Shown: positions 41,225 to 49,696 of the stretch, one piece after another | Layout of the letters: each line of letters starts with the position of its first letter | Position numbering within the stretch: the stretch's first letter is position 1 | DNA from: Limibacillus halophilus | GTDB taxonomy: Bacteria > Pseudomonadota > Alphaproteobacteria > Kiloniellales > CECT-8803 | Reading direction: 5' to 3' | Assembly (NCBI RefSeq): GCF_014191775.1 | Contig: NZ_JACHXA010000003.1 | Coordinates: 394,031-458,030 of the forward strand | Length of the DNA: 64,000 nt | Made by a program: the position numbers and the translations under genes | Notes under the pieces: generated by a model | Databases searched by the model: none | Told to the model about the DNA's origin: nothing | Seen by the model: only the letters and a program-made list of their open reading frames with translations

Positions 41225-44200
41225 ATGGCGTTGCAAGCGGTCTCACTCAATGACAAGTTCGAGCTGGAAACCGGCCGGGTTTACCTGAACGGGACACAGG
41301 CGTTGGTGCGTTTGCCGATGATGCAGCGCCAGCGCGATCTGGCAGCGGGCTTGAACACGGCTTGCTTCATCTCTGGCTATCGCGGGTCGCCGTTGGGCGC
41401 GGTCGATCAGCAGTTGCACCGAGCCAAACCTTTCGTCGAAAAAAATCACATCTACTTCCAGCCGGGCGTCAACGAGGATTTGGCCGCCACCGCCATCTGG
41501 GGCAGCCAGCAAGGCGATATCTTCAACGACTTCAACTACGACGGCGTCTTTGCCATGTGGTATGGCAAGGGACCGGGTGTTGACCGTTCGGGGGATGTCT
41601 TCAAACACGGCAACCACGCCGGAACGGCGAAGCACGGAGGCGTCCTGCTGCTTGCCGGTGACGATCACACCGCCAAATCATCGACAGTCGCGCATCAGAG
41701 TGAATACGCCTTCGTTGACGCCATGATCCCGGTCCTGAACCCGGCGGGCGTGCAGGAATTCCTGGACCTGGGCATTTATGGCTGGGCGATGAGCCGCTTT
41801 TCCGGTTGCTGGATCGGCTTCAAGACCATCGCCGAAACCGTTGATTCCTCGGCCAGTGTTTACGTAGACCCGCAGCGCGTGAAGATCGTGCTGCCTCAGG
41901 ACGTGGAAATGCCGCCGGAAGGCCTGAACATCCGTTGGCCCGACGAGCGACTGGAGCAGGAAGAGCGGCTGATGCGTTACAAGCTTTACGCAGCGCTCGC
42001 CTTTGCACGCGCTAACAAGCTTGATCGCCGCGTGATCGACAGCCCCAAACGCCGCTTCGGCATCGTCACGACCGGCAAGTCGTATCTGGACGTGCAGCAG
42101 GCGCTGGACGATTTGGGGATCGATGACGATTTGGCCGCCGAGCTTGGCCTCTCGCTCTATAAGGTCGCCCTTGTCTGGCCACTTGAGCGCGAGGGCCTCC
42201 GCAGCTTTGCGGAAGGTTTGGACGAAATTCTGGTGGTCGAGGAAAAACGCGCGCTGCTGGAAAACCAAGTCAAAGAGCGACTCTACAACTGGCGCGAGGA
42301 CGTGCGCCCCCGGGTGATCGGAAAGTTCGACGAGACCGGGAAGCCACAGCTTCCTTCCCATGGTGAACTGACCCCGGCGCTGATCGCCCGCGTGATCGCG
42401 CGGCGCATCGAACGCTTTTACAAGAGCGAACGCATCGACAGGCGCCTGAAGTTTCTTGAGGAGAAGGAAGCCGCGCTGGAGGCCCACAAGGCGCCCATGG
42501 AGCGCACGCCCTACTTCTGTTCGGGCTGCCCGCACAACACCTCGACCAACGTGCCGGAAGGAAGCCGCGCACTGGCGGGCATCGGCTGTCATTTTATGTC
42601 GATCTGGATGAACCGGGACAACGAAACCTTCACCCAGATGGGCGGTGAAGGGGCTTCCTGGATCGGTCAGGCGCCTTTCTCAAAGACCAAGCATGTCTTC
42701 GTGAATCTGGGCGACGGAACCTATTTCCACTCGGGTCTTCTAGCCATCCGAGCGGCTGTCTCGGCCAAGGTCAACATGACCTACAAGATCCTTTTCAATG
42801 ATGCCGTGGCAATGACCGGCGGGCAGCAGCATGATGGCCCCCTGGACCCAGCGATCATCTCCCGGCAGATCGCCGCCGAAGGTGTGCGTAAAGTCGTCGT
42901 GGTCAGCGATGAACCGGAGAAGTATCCGGTCGGCGTCGCCTGGGGCGCCAACACGACGCTGCGCCATCGCGATGACCTGGATGCCATTCAGCGCGAATTG
43001 CGTGAGATGACCGGCGTGACGGCGATTATCTACGACCAGACCTGCGCTGCCGAGAAGCGTCGGCGCCGCAAGCGCGGCACCTTCCCCGATCCCAAGAAGC
43101 GCGTCTTCATCAACGAGTTGGTCTGCGAGGGCTGCGGCGATTGCGGCGTCAAATCGAACTGCGTATCCGTCACGCCGCTGGAAACCGAGTTCGGACGTAA
43201 ACGGCGCATCGATCAATCGAGCTGCAACAAGGACTACTCCTGCGTCAAGGGCTTCTGCCCCTCGTTCGTGACGGTGCATGACGCCGAGCCGCGCAAACGC
43301 AAAGCCGCAACCACCGCCGAGGACGTCTGGGAGGTTCTCCCCGAACCGACGCTGCCGATTATTGGCGAGCCTTACGGCATCCTTGTAACCGGCATCGGTG
43401 GGACGGGGGTCGTGACCATCGGCGCCCTGCTCGGCATGGCAGCGCACATCGAGGGCAAAGGCTGCTCGATCCTCGATCAAACCGGGCTCGCGCAGAAGGG
43501 CGGCGCGGTAACGACACACGTACGCATCGCCAACAAGCCGGAGGACATCCAGGCGGTACGCATCGCTGCCGGTGGCGCCAATCTGATCGTCGGCTGCGAC
43601 CTGGTCACGACCGCTTCTTCGGATGTGCGTGCCAAGATGCGCAGCGACTTCACGCAAGCCGTCGTCAATACCGAGGAAACCATCACCGGAGCCTTCACCC
43701 ACGACGTGAACTTCCGCGTCCCCGGCAAGGAACTGCACGAATTGATTGCCGAGGCGACCGGCGAGACGGCTTCTGAATTCGTGCCCGCGACGCAGGTTGC
43801 CACGGCGCTCCTGGGTGATTCGATCGCGGCCAATCTCTTCATGCTGGGTTATGCTTGGCAGAAGGGGCTGGTTCCTGTCAGCGCCGAGGCCATCGATCAA
43901 GCCATCGAGCTGAATGGCGTCGCTATCGCCTTCAACCGCAAGGCCTTCCTCTGGGGCCGCCGCATGGCGCACGATCGGGACGCGGTGATGCGTTTGGCCA
44001 AGCCCGAACGTGAAATCCCCGATCGCAAGCTCAGCGAGACCCTGGATGAGGTGATCGAGCGGCGCACCGCCTTCTTGACGGCCTACCAGAACAAGGCTTA
44101 CGCGACGCGTTATCGTACCTTAGTGGCGAAGGTTCGGGCAGCCGAACGTGATGCCGTGCCGGGTAGCGAAGCCCTAAGTGACGCCGTCGCACGCTATGCC

Positions 44201-44701
44201 TTCAAGGTCATGGCCATCAAGGACGAGTATGAAGTCGCCCGCCTCTATACAGACGGCAGTTTCGAAGCGGCGCTTAAGGAGCAGTTCGAAGACGGCGGCA
44301 CGCTGACCCTGCATCTGGCGCCACCGCTGTTCGCCAAACGCGACCCCCAGACCGGGCATCTCATCAAGCAGGAATTCGGCCCCTGGATTCTCAAAGCCTT
44401 CAAAATTATGGCCAAATTTAAAGGATTGCGCGGCGGGCCGCTCGATATTTTCGGGCGCAGCGAAGAACGCCGTCAGGAGCGCAAGCTTCGCGACGATTAT
44501 CTGAGCCAGGTCGAAAAGACACTCCTTAAGAATCTCCGTCCGGAGACCCTCGGACTCCTGGTCGAGATTGCTCAAATTCCCGACCAGATTCGGGGCTTCG
44601 GGCATATCAAGGAAGCAAATTTCCAGAAGGCCAAGGCGCGCGAGACCGAACTGCTCAAGGCGCTGGAGAACCCGCAAGCAACCGCCAGCGCCGCCGAGTA
44701 G
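41225..44701 (+). CDS. Indolepyruvate ferredoxin oxidoreductase, fused alpha/beta/gamma form
   Basis: Oxidatively decarboxylates arylpyruvates from aromatic amino acid transamination to aryl-acetyl-CoA, reducing ferredoxin. The 1158-residue chain joins an N-terminal pyruvate-ferredoxin-like domain (SGYRGSPLGAVDQQL), a thiamine diphosphate domain (GCHFMSIWMNRDN; LGDGTYFHSG), an Fe-S segment with CEGCGDCGVKSNC and CNKDYSCVKGFCPS, and a C-terminal gamma domain (GTGVVTIGALLGMAAH; TGLAQKGGAVTTHVRI). The ATG at 41225 follows GGGAGG and fits the family start (VSLNDKFELETGRVYLNGTQALVRLP). It is a single-gene unit behind a palindrome-rich promoter. Confidence 0.93.
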   Translation: MALQAVSLNDKFELETGRVYLNGTQALVRLPMMQRQRDLAAGLNTACFISGYRGSPLGAVDQQLHRAKPFVEKNHIYFQPGVNEDLAATAIWGSQQGDIFNDFNYDGVFAMWYGKGPGVDRSGDVFKHGNHAGTAKHGGVLLLAGDDHTAKSSTVAHQSEYAFVDAMIPVLNPAGVQEFLDLGIYGWAMSRFSGCWIGFKTIAETVDSSASVYVDPQRVKIVLPQDVEMPPEGLNIRWPDERLEQEERLMRYKLYAALAFARANKLDRRVIDSPKRRFGIVTTGKSYLDVQQALDDLGIDDDLAAELGLSLYKVALVWPLEREGLRSFAEGLDEILVVEEKRALLENQVKERLYNWREDVRPRVIGKFDETGKPQLPSHGELTPALIARVIARRIERFYKSERIDRRLKFLEEKEAALEAHKAPMERTPYFCSGCPHNTSTNVPEGSRALAGIGCHFMSIWMNRDNETFTQMGGEGASWIGQAPFSKTKHVFVNLGDGTYFHSGLLAIRAAVSAKVNMTYKILFNDAVAMTGGQQHDGPLDPAIISRQIAAEGVRKVVVVSDEPEKYPVGVAWGANTTLRHRDDLDAIQRELREMTGVTAIIYDQTCAAEKRRRRKRGTFPDPKKRVFINELVCEGCGDCGVKSNCVSVTPLETEFGRKRRIDQSSCNKDYSCVKGFCPSFVTVHDAEPRKRKAATTAEDVWEVLPEPTLPIIGEPYGILVTGIGGTGVVTIGALLGMAAHIEGKGCSILDQTGLAQKGGAVTTHVRIANKPEDIQAVRIAAGGANLIVGCDLVTTASSDVRAKMRSDFTQAVVNTEETITGAFTHDVNFRVPGKELHELIAEATGETASEFVPATQVATALLGDSIAANLFMLGYAWQKGLVPVSAEAIDQAIELNGVAIAFNRKAFLWGRRMAHDRDAVMRLAKPEREIPDRKLSETLDEVIERRTAFLTAYQNKAYATRYRTLVAKVRAAERDAVPGSEALSDAVARYAFKVMAIKDEYEVARLYTDGSFEAALKEQFEDGGTLTLHLAPPLFAKRDPQTGHLIKQEFGPWILKAFKIMAKFKGLRGGPLDIFGRSEERRQERKLRDDYLSQVEKTLLKNLRPETLGLLVEIAQIPDQIRGFGHIKEANFQKAKARETELLKALENPQATASAAE

Positions 44702-44705
44702 CCGC

Positions 44706-45620
44706 CTACTCGGCCGCGGCGGCTAGTCCAAAAGGTTTGAGCGCCTCTGCAAGCTGACGACCTTCCTCTGCGTTCAGGGCTTGGAGCGGCGGCCGCACGG
44801 CGCGCCAGCTTTCCTGGCCTTCGGCGTGGGCCAGCAGAGCTTTCATCGCCGGGATCGCCGGCTTTTGCTGAAGTGCCTTGCGGAAAGCCGTGACTCCCGC
44901 CTGCAACGCGTCCGCGTTGGAATCCTGCCAGTGATCGTAGAGATGGCGTATCGCCCGGGCGTTGATATTGGCCGTCGCCGTGATCGAACCGGCGCCACCG
45001 TTTCTCAAGGTATCCAGCAGGAAAATCTCCGACCCGCAGAAGACGCCAAATCCGGGGAAGGCATCCAGCACCGCCTTCGTGTTGTTCCAATCGCCTGAGG
45101 AATCCTTCAAACCCACGATCGTCTCGGGATAGGTCTTCATCAAACGCTCGATCAGCGGCAGGCTCCAACCAACAACGGCGACCGGCGGAATATGATAGAG
45201 GTATATCTTCAGGCGGCTATCGCCGACCCGCTGAATGACCTCGCTGGTGTAGGTGAACAGCCCCTCGTCATTGATGGCTTTGTAATAAAAAGGCGGCAAC
45301 AGCAACACACCTCCACAGCCCGCGTGAACGGCCGCTTTAGTCAAGCGCACCGTTTCCGTAAGGGCCGACAACCCGGTACCGGGCATCAAGGCCGCAGGGT
45401 CGACGCCGCCTGCCACCAGAGCCTCAAGCAGCGCTTGCTTCTCATCCACCCCCAACGAGTTCGACTCGCTGGTCGTTCCAAACACAGCCAGGCCATTGCA
45501 GCCTTCTGCCAACAGACGCTTGCAAAAGTCGACAAAGCGATCCGTGTCCGGGTTCAGATTCCGATCGAAGGGGGTAAGTACCGGCGAAAGAACGCCGGAA
45601 AAGGGCGCATGCTGGGCCAT
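44706..45620 (-). CDS. Dihydrodipicolinate synthase/N-acetylneuraminate lyase family protein
   Basis: A 304-residue class I aldolase of the DapA/NanA fold. The Schiff-base Lys is in TIVGLKDSSGDW, the YxxP-like tyrosine region is YLYHIPPV, and the phosphate/carboxylate loop is FGTTSESNSL, with Ser for the canonical Thr-Gly. This TTSE loop and the PPFYYK segment suggest a lyase acting on a sugar-acid or similar 2-keto acid rather than lysine synthesis. It is convergent with the indolepyruvate oxidoreductase gene, only four bases apart. Confidence 0.87.
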   Translation of the reverse strand: MAQHAPFSGVLSPVLTPFDRNLNPDTDRFVDFCKRLLAEGCNGLAVFGTTSESNSLGVDEKQALLEALVAGGVDPAALMPGTGLSALTETVRLTKAAVHAGCGGVLLLPPFYYKAINDEGLFTYTSEVIQRVGDSRLKIYLYHIPPVAVVGWSLPLIERLMKTYPETIVGLKDSSGDWNNTKAVLDAFPGFGVFCGSEIFLLDTLRNGGAGSITATANINARAIRHLYDHWQDSNADALQAGVTAFRKALQQKPAIPAMKALLAHAEGQESWRAVRPPLQALNAEEGRQLAEALKPFGLAAAAE

Positions 45621-45766
45621 TCGGCTAATCTCCTAGAGGATGGTTATCGCGTACAAATACAGCCTACAAAATGGATAGTTGCAAGATACACCCGCCGCCG
45701 GAGGATCGTCACGGAAAACCCATGGGCCTGCTAACAATCTTCTGGAGACCATGCAGGCTCCAGAAC

Positions 45767-45793
45767 GAAAAAGAGCGCCGGTCCAGGCGCTCT
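45767..45793 (-). terminator. Rho-independent terminator after the MaoC gene
   Basis: On the minus strand a perfect eight-pair stem (45786-45793 with 45772-45779, loop of six) is followed by a T-run (complement of the A-run at 45767-45771). It lies 34 bases after the MaoC stop and separates that gene from the DapA-like gene. Confidence 0.85.
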
Positions 45794-45826
45794 AAATCTG
45801 CAAATGCTTGCCGCTTTGGCCGCTGA

Positions 45827-46300
45827 TTACTCTGCGGCAACCACGGCCGCTGTTTCATTGCCGGGCGCCAATTTGGCTCGGCTGGCTACCATCAGCTTGG
45901 CTTCGCCGTCTAAAACCTGTGTATCGCCGACCGTGCAAACGGTGTCGACGACCAAGCGTTTCTTTTCCCGGTTGACCTCGCGAACCGTCACACGCGCCAC
46001 CACAGTGTCACCAATACGCACCGGCGCTTTGAAGTTCAGTGTCTGGCTCAGATATATGCAGCCTGGGCCCGGAAGCCGCGTACCAAGCACGGTGGAAATG
46101 AAGCTGGCGGAGAGCATGCCGTGGGCGATCCGCTCCTTGAACATCGTGCCCTCGGCAAAGGTTTGGTTCAGGTGCACGGGGTTCGTATCGCCCGAGAGAC
46201 CGGCGAACATCACGATATCCGCTTCCGTCACGGTCTTCGCGTAGATCGCGCTCATGCCGGGCTCCAAGTCCTCAATGTAGTATCCGTGCAGTTCCTGCAT
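45827..46300 (-). CDS. MaoC family (R)-specific enoyl-CoA hydratase, PhaJ-like
   Basis: A 157-residue hotdog-fold hydratase converting enoyl-CoA to (R)-3-hydroxyacyl-CoA, the monomer precursor for polyhydroxyalkanoate. The catalytic pair Asp/His is in AGLSGDTNPVHLNQTFA, followed by RIAHGMLSASFISTVLGTRLPGPG, as in PhaJ. GAGGGATAGAGA precedes the ATG. A perfect palindrome resembling a PhaR operator lies 43 bases upstream, which supports a PHA role. Its own terminator follows. A general MaoC hydratase in other pathways remains possible. Confidence 0.88.
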   Translation of the reverse strand: MQELHGYYIEDLEPGMSAIYAKTVTEADIVMFAGLSGDTNPVHLNQTFAEGTMFKERIAHGMLSASFISTVLGTRLPGPGCIYLSQTLNFKAPVRIGDTVVARVTVREVNREKKRLVVDTVCTVGDTQVLDGEAKLMVASRAKLAPGNETAAVVAAE

Positions 46301-46342
46301 TCTCTATCCCTCAATCACTATCATTGCGTCGCAGCAAATTTT

Positions 46343-46410
46343 GTTGCAGTGCAACTTTAATGATAGAATTACATCGATAGCAAGGGAACTTTTGCGGCGA
46401 TGCAGTGCAA
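46343..46410. promoter_or_regulatory. Twin PhaR-like palindromic sites between MaoC and Asp/Asn hydroxylase genes
   Basis: GTTGCAGTGCAAC at 46343-46355 is a perfect 13-base palindrome; its core TGCAGTGCAA recurs at 46401-46410. TGC...GCA palindromes of this shape are bound by PhaR regulators of polyhydroxyalkanoate genes in alphaproteobacteria. The first site is 43 bases upstream of the PhaJ-like start. The link is inferred from motif resemblance. Confidence 0.55.
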
Positions 46411-46582
46411 TAGCAATATCGACTTCAGCCCAGTGTCGGTGCCGCGCGCTTCTCTCCTCACCGATATGACCCAGATCAAAGTCCTGTCATCCGGCGCCGC
46501 TATAATTGCACTCAAATGACTGAGATGGGACAATGCCTGGTCCTTCATGGAATGCAAGATCGACTGCGAAAGGAAAAAATCC

Positions 46583-47344
46583 ATGGCGGCGCAGAAGATG
46601 ACAGCCGATCCGACGTCTACGAAGAAGGAAAAGCAATCTGCGATCGTGCGCGTGGGTAAGAAATTGCGCCCTGCCTTCAATCGCTGGATCGCGAGAGATT
46701 CCATAGTGGGTGATCACCCGGTCTTTGAACCGGGAGTGTTCAGCTTCACTAAGGATCTTGAAGCCAACTGGAAACTCATTCGGCAGGAAGTAGCCGACAT
46801 CGTGGAGAAGCGGACGCCGCTGCCTAGCCTGCAGGAAATTTCCCCAGACCATTATCGTATAGCTACCGACAACAAGTGGCGGACGTTCTTCCTCTGGGGA
46901 TATGGCTACAAGATGCATCAGAACTGCGCGCGCTGTCCGGAGACAACGCGAATCGTCGAGCAGATTCCCGGCCTCAATTCGGCTTTCTTTTCTGTTCTGG
47001 CACCCGGGGCCGTCATCCCTCGCCACAAAGGCGTCACCAAGGCAATCCTAACCTGTCACCTAGGGTTGATGGTTCCAAGGGACCGGCAGAATTGTACCAT
47101 TCAGGTCGATGATCAAACACTTGCCTGGGAGGCTGGCAAGGCCATCGTTTTCGACGATACCTTTTACCATGAGGTCCACAACCGAACCGACGAGGAGCGG
47201 ATCGTACTGCTGCTGCATTTCAAAAGGCCGGTTTCCTACCCTGGAAAGCTGGCGGCCGATCTGTTCCTGGGCGGTGTCAGGATGAGCCCCTTCGTCCAAT
47301 CCGCTCGCCGAAATGTCGAAGAGTTCGAAGCGCTGCACCGATAG
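46583..47344 (+). CDS. Aspartyl/asparaginyl beta-hydroxylase domain protein
   Basis: A 253-residue Fe(II)/2-oxoglutarate-type oxygenase. The ligand histidines appear in VIPRHKGVTKAILTCHLGL and FDDTFYHEVHNRTDEERIVLL, with a conserved Arg as 2-oxoglutarate anchor. Members hydroxylate peptide Asp/Asn or, in the LpxO branch, lipid A acyl chains; the substrate here is not certain. The ATG at 46583 has AAAGGA eight bases before it; the ATG at 46547 has no ribosome site. It is divergent from the MaoC gene. Confidence 0.87.
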   Translation: MAAQKMTADPTSTKKEKQSAIVRVGKKLRPAFNRWIARDSIVGDHPVFEPGVFSFTKDLEANWKLIRQEVADIVEKRTPLPSLQEISPDHYRIATDNKWRTFFLWGYGYKMHQNCARCPETTRIVEQIPGLNSAFFSVLAPGAVIPRHKGVTKAILTCHLGLMVPRDRQNCTIQVDDQTLAWEAGKAIVFDDTFYHEVHNRTDEERIVLLLHFKRPVSYPGKLAADLFLGGVRMSPFVQSARRNVEEFEALHR

Positions 47345-47351
47345 CGGATGA

Positions 47352-47978
47352 TCATGGCTTGGTGGCACGGAACCACCGTAGCGCCCCGTGGGTTCCCCCC
47401 TCGTCCTGGTGAACCTCGGCATGCATTCCGGCTGTCTCAAGCGCCGCCAGAATTTCAGCGGTGCTTCGGAAATTGTAAGCCGGCGTCATGAATCTTGCCG
47501 GTATTTCGGCATCCGTCACCACTGCGGCAATCACCAGAACGCCACCGGATTTGAGTGCGCCCGAAAGGCGCTCACAGGTCTGCTGCAAATCATCAAGAAA
47601 ATAGAGGCAATGCACGAGCAGCGCATGCGTGCAGACCTCTCCTAACTCCGCAACGACACCGGAAGCGCCCTTGCGCAGGCTCAAACGGCCGTCTGAGATG
47701 GCATCCTCGTTTCGTGCCGTGGCAAGCTTCAGCATGAGGTCCGATGATTCGATACCAATAACCCTCAACCCTGGATACCTTGCAAGAACCCGGCGGATCG
47801 TCTCGCCCGGCCCGAAGCCGATCTCCAAAAGACAATCGCCTGACTCCAGATCCAAGAGAGCGATAGCCTTGTCATTGATTGCTCGGGATTCCCAAGCCCA
47901 TAGCCATCCGAGAAAACGCCCCATCAAACCGCGCGGCCGTCGCGCGTTGGCGTTGATGAACCGATAGATCCGCTGCAT
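47352..47978 (-). CDS. Class I SAM-dependent methyltransferase
   Basis: A 208-residue methyltransferase. The SAM motif LEIGFGPGETIRRVLARYPG lies near residues 51-70 and the acidic loop is VIGIESSD; the N terminus RRPRGLMGRFLGWLWAWESR is amphipathic and could touch membranes. The ATG at 47978 is one base after the stop of the small membrane gene upstream, so translation is coupled; a TTG at 47987 is the alternative. It is convergent with the Asp/Asn hydroxylase gene. Substrate unknown. Confidence 0.82.
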   Translation of the reverse strand: MQRIYRFINANARRPRGLMGRFLGWLWAWESRAINDKAIALLDLESGDCLLEIGFGPGETIRRVLARYPGLRVIGIESSDLMLKLATARNEDAISDGRLSLRKGASGVVAELGEVCTHALLVHCLYFLDDLQQTCERLSGALKSGGVLVIAAVVTDAEIPARFMTPAYNFRSTAEILAALETAGMHAEVHQDEGGTHGALRWFRATKP

Positions 47979-47979
47979 C

Positions 47980-48180
47980 TCAGGCAACCGTAGCTTTTCG
48001 TGTTTGCCGCAAAAGCAACAGAAAGGGCGGCAATGCGCCCAAAACCACGCCCACGAAGCCGATGGTCATTTCATTGAACCCGTCGATACAGGACCCGGGA
48101 ATGACGATGAGAAATCCTATTGCCAGCGTTGGCAAGGCATAGGTAAGCGCGTAAAGACCAATGGCCCACCAATAAGACAT
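47980..48180 (-). CDS. Small two-helix membrane protein, unassigned
   Basis: A 66-residue protein with two hydrophobic helices, WAIGLYALTYALPTLAIGFLIVI and MTIGFVGVVLGALPPFLLLL, and a basic C terminus (RQTRKATVA). GGGGGA precedes the ATG at 48180; an in-frame start at 48207 would add nine residues. It is coupled to the methyltransferase gene (stop and next start one base apart), which suggests that they act together at the membrane. No family recognised. Confidence 0.6.
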   Translation of the reverse strand: MSYWWAIGLYALTYALPTLAIGFLIVIPGSCIDGFNEMTIGFVGVVLGALPPFLLLLRQTRKATVA

Positions 48181-48243
48181 GGTTCCCCCAAATGGCGTTG
48201 TCGCCACATATTTTTTCTCACTTCACATTGGGTCATGAAGTTT

Positions 48244-48330
48244 TGGTGCCCGGGGCGAGACTCGAACTCGCACAGTATCACTACCGCCGGATTTTGAGTC
48301 CGGTGCGTCTACCAATTCCGCCACCCGGGC
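48244..48330 (-). tRNA. tRNA-Leu(CAA)
   Basis: An 87-base leucine tRNA read on the minus strand. The acceptor stem GCCCGGG pairs with CCCGGGC, the discriminator is A and CCA is encoded. The anticodon stem CCGGA/TCCGG holds the loop CTCAAAA with anticodon CAA, decoding UUG. The long variable arm (GCGGTAGTGATACTGT region) is the class II feature of tRNA-Leu. It is followed on the same strand, 63 bases later, by the small membrane protein gene. Confidence 0.95.
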
Positions 48331-48467
48331 AGGGTGCGTGGGGATCGCGGCGCATATTAGCTTCATCCCCGTCTCGCGCAAGACCGAAAGATGCTAATTT
48401 ATTTACAATATTTTTTTGTGTTATTTTTATGGTTGACAGTGGGCAGGCGTATAATCTTAACTCTCTT

Positions 48468-48530
48468 CACAGCGCCGATTTGAGGTTCAGCTTGCGGGGC
48501 GCTTAAAAAATACTGCTAAAGCGAGCGGGC
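48468..48530 (+). promoter_or_regulatory. SAM-II (SAM_alpha) riboswitch aptamer
   Basis: Hand-matched to the SAM-II consensus found upstream of methionine genes in alphaproteobacteria. P1 is AGCGCC (48471-48476) with GGCGCT (48498-48503). The loop starts with the invariant GATTTG (48477-48482) and ends with CTTGC (48491-48495); after P1 come TAAAAAA and the invariant GCTAAA (48515-48520). A six-pair pseudoknot can form between 48490-48495 and 48521-48526. The aptamer is followed by a terminator and then the SsuABC-like transporter operon starting at 48685, so SAM should turn transport off. Confidence 0.8.
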
Positions 48531-48567
48531 CAGGACCCGCCGCCGTTGCAAGCGCCGGGTCTTTTTT
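48525..48567 (+). terminator. Riboswitch expression platform: terminator with competing antiterminator
   Basis: The terminator stem is 48534-48539 with 48556-48561 (six pairs), a C-C mismatch, then 48541-48543 with 48552-48554, followed by six T. The 5' strand of that stem can instead pair upstream: 48525-48529 with 48536-48540. This antiterminator uses two bases of the pseudoknot strand, so the SAM-bound form excludes it and lets the terminator form. Confidence 0.75.
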
Positions 48568-48684
48568 GTTTTTACCGGCACGATATCGCAAACGATCGGT
48601 ACTCCTGACTTGGCAAGCGGAACCTCGGTGAAACCGAAACGGCGTCCGCTTAGGTCGCCAGTCAAGTCAAAGGAGTAGATGATC

Positions 48685-49683
48685 ATGACGACCACGAAAC
48701 GAACCTTCCTCAAGACACTTACCGGCGCGGCAGTCGCTTTGGGTATTGCCGCCGTTGCTCCCTTCAACGTCTCCGCCGCGGAAAAACCGGAAACGGTCAC
48801 GGTAGATTATGCCTATTACAACCCGGTGGCCCTTCTCTTGAAGAAAAAGGGTTGGCTGGAAGAAGAGTTTGCGAAGGACGATATCGATGTCCGCTGGCTG
48901 CTCAGCCTAGGCTCTAACAAGGCGCTCGAGTTCCTCAACGGCGGCAGTGCCGATTTCGCCTCCACGGCTGGCTCCGCGGCCGTGGTCGGCCGTGCCAACG
49001 GCATTCCCATCAAGGCGGTCTATGTCTATTCAAAGCCGGAGTGGACGGCATTGGTGACCAAGCCGGACTCCGGCATCGAGACGGTCGCCGATTTGAAAGG
49101 CAAGAGTGTCGCTGTGACCCGTGGCACCGACCCGCACATCTTCTTGCTGCGCGCGCTGGCGGCTGAGGGATTGAGCGAGAGCGACATCAAAACCGTCCTG
49201 CTGCAGCACCCCGATGGCTATCTTGCCCTGGAAAAGGGTCAGGTTGATGCTTGGGCCGGTCTCGACCCACACATGGCCAAAGCCGAGCTGGAATCAGGCG
49301 CCAAACTTTTCTTCCGCGCACCGGACCTGAACACCTACGGCATCCTGAACGTCCGTGAGGCCTTCGCCGACGAGCATCCCGATCTCGTGACACGTGTCCT
49401 GCGTATCTACGAGCGGACCCGTCGCTATGCCTTGGAGCATCCCGAGGAACTGCGTGAAGTTCTGGTCGAAGCAGCCCGTTTGACGGACGAAGTCGCCGAT
49501 AAGCAGCTGAGCGAGCGTACCGATATCACCAACCCGGTTATCGGCGCCGAGCATCGCACGACCTTCCTTGAGACAGCCAAAGTTCTTCAGGGCATCGGCG
49601 TGCTGAAGCCGGAAGTGAACGTGGAGCAGGTGGTCGACGATCTGATCGACTCCTCCTTCATCGTCAACCTTGCGGCCAAATAA
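48685..49683 (+). CDS. ABC transporter substrate-binding protein, aliphatic sulfonate/NitT-TauT family (SsuA-like)
   Basis: A 332-residue periplasmic binding protein. The signal region TTKRTFLKTLTGAAVALGIAA ends after VSAAE and resembles a Tat signal (KRTFLK). The mature domain begins VDYAYYNPVALLLKKKGWLEEEF and contains SLGSNKALEFLNGGSADFASTAGSA and VAVTRGTDPHIFLLRAL, typical of SsuA/TauA. ATG at 48685 is nine bases after AAAGGAG; another ATG at 48679 is possible. It is first in an operon with permease and ATPase, downstream of a SAM-II riboswitch, so the cargo is likely a sulfur source or methionine-related compound. Confidence 0.88.
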   Translation: MTTTKRTFLKTLTGAAVALGIAAVAPFNVSAAEKPETVTVDYAYYNPVALLLKKKGWLEEEFAKDDIDVRWLLSLGSNKALEFLNGGSADFASTAGSAAVVGRANGIPIKAVYVYSKPEWTALVTKPDSGIETVADLKGKSVAVTRGTDPHIFLLRALAAEGLSESDIKTVLLQHPDGYLALEKGQVDAWAGLDPHMAKAELESGAKLFFRAPDLNTYGILNVREAFADEHPDLVTRVLRIYERTRRYALEHPEELREVLVEAARLTDEVADKQLSERTDITNPVIGAEHRTTFLETAKVLQGIGVLKPEVNVEQVVDDLIDSSFIVNLAAK

Positions 49684-49696
49684 GGGAGATAAAGGA

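Noticed and set aside
42740..43972. A 410-codon open frame opposite the indolepyruvate oxidoreductase gene
   Set aside because: It is a shadow of the well-supported plus-strand gene, with no ribosome site or domain.
48433..48455. TTGACA followed by TATAAT as a sigma-70 promoter for the riboswitch operon
   Set aside because: The spacer is only 11 bases, too short for a standard promoter. The TATAAT may still be used with another -35, so no promoter feature is called.
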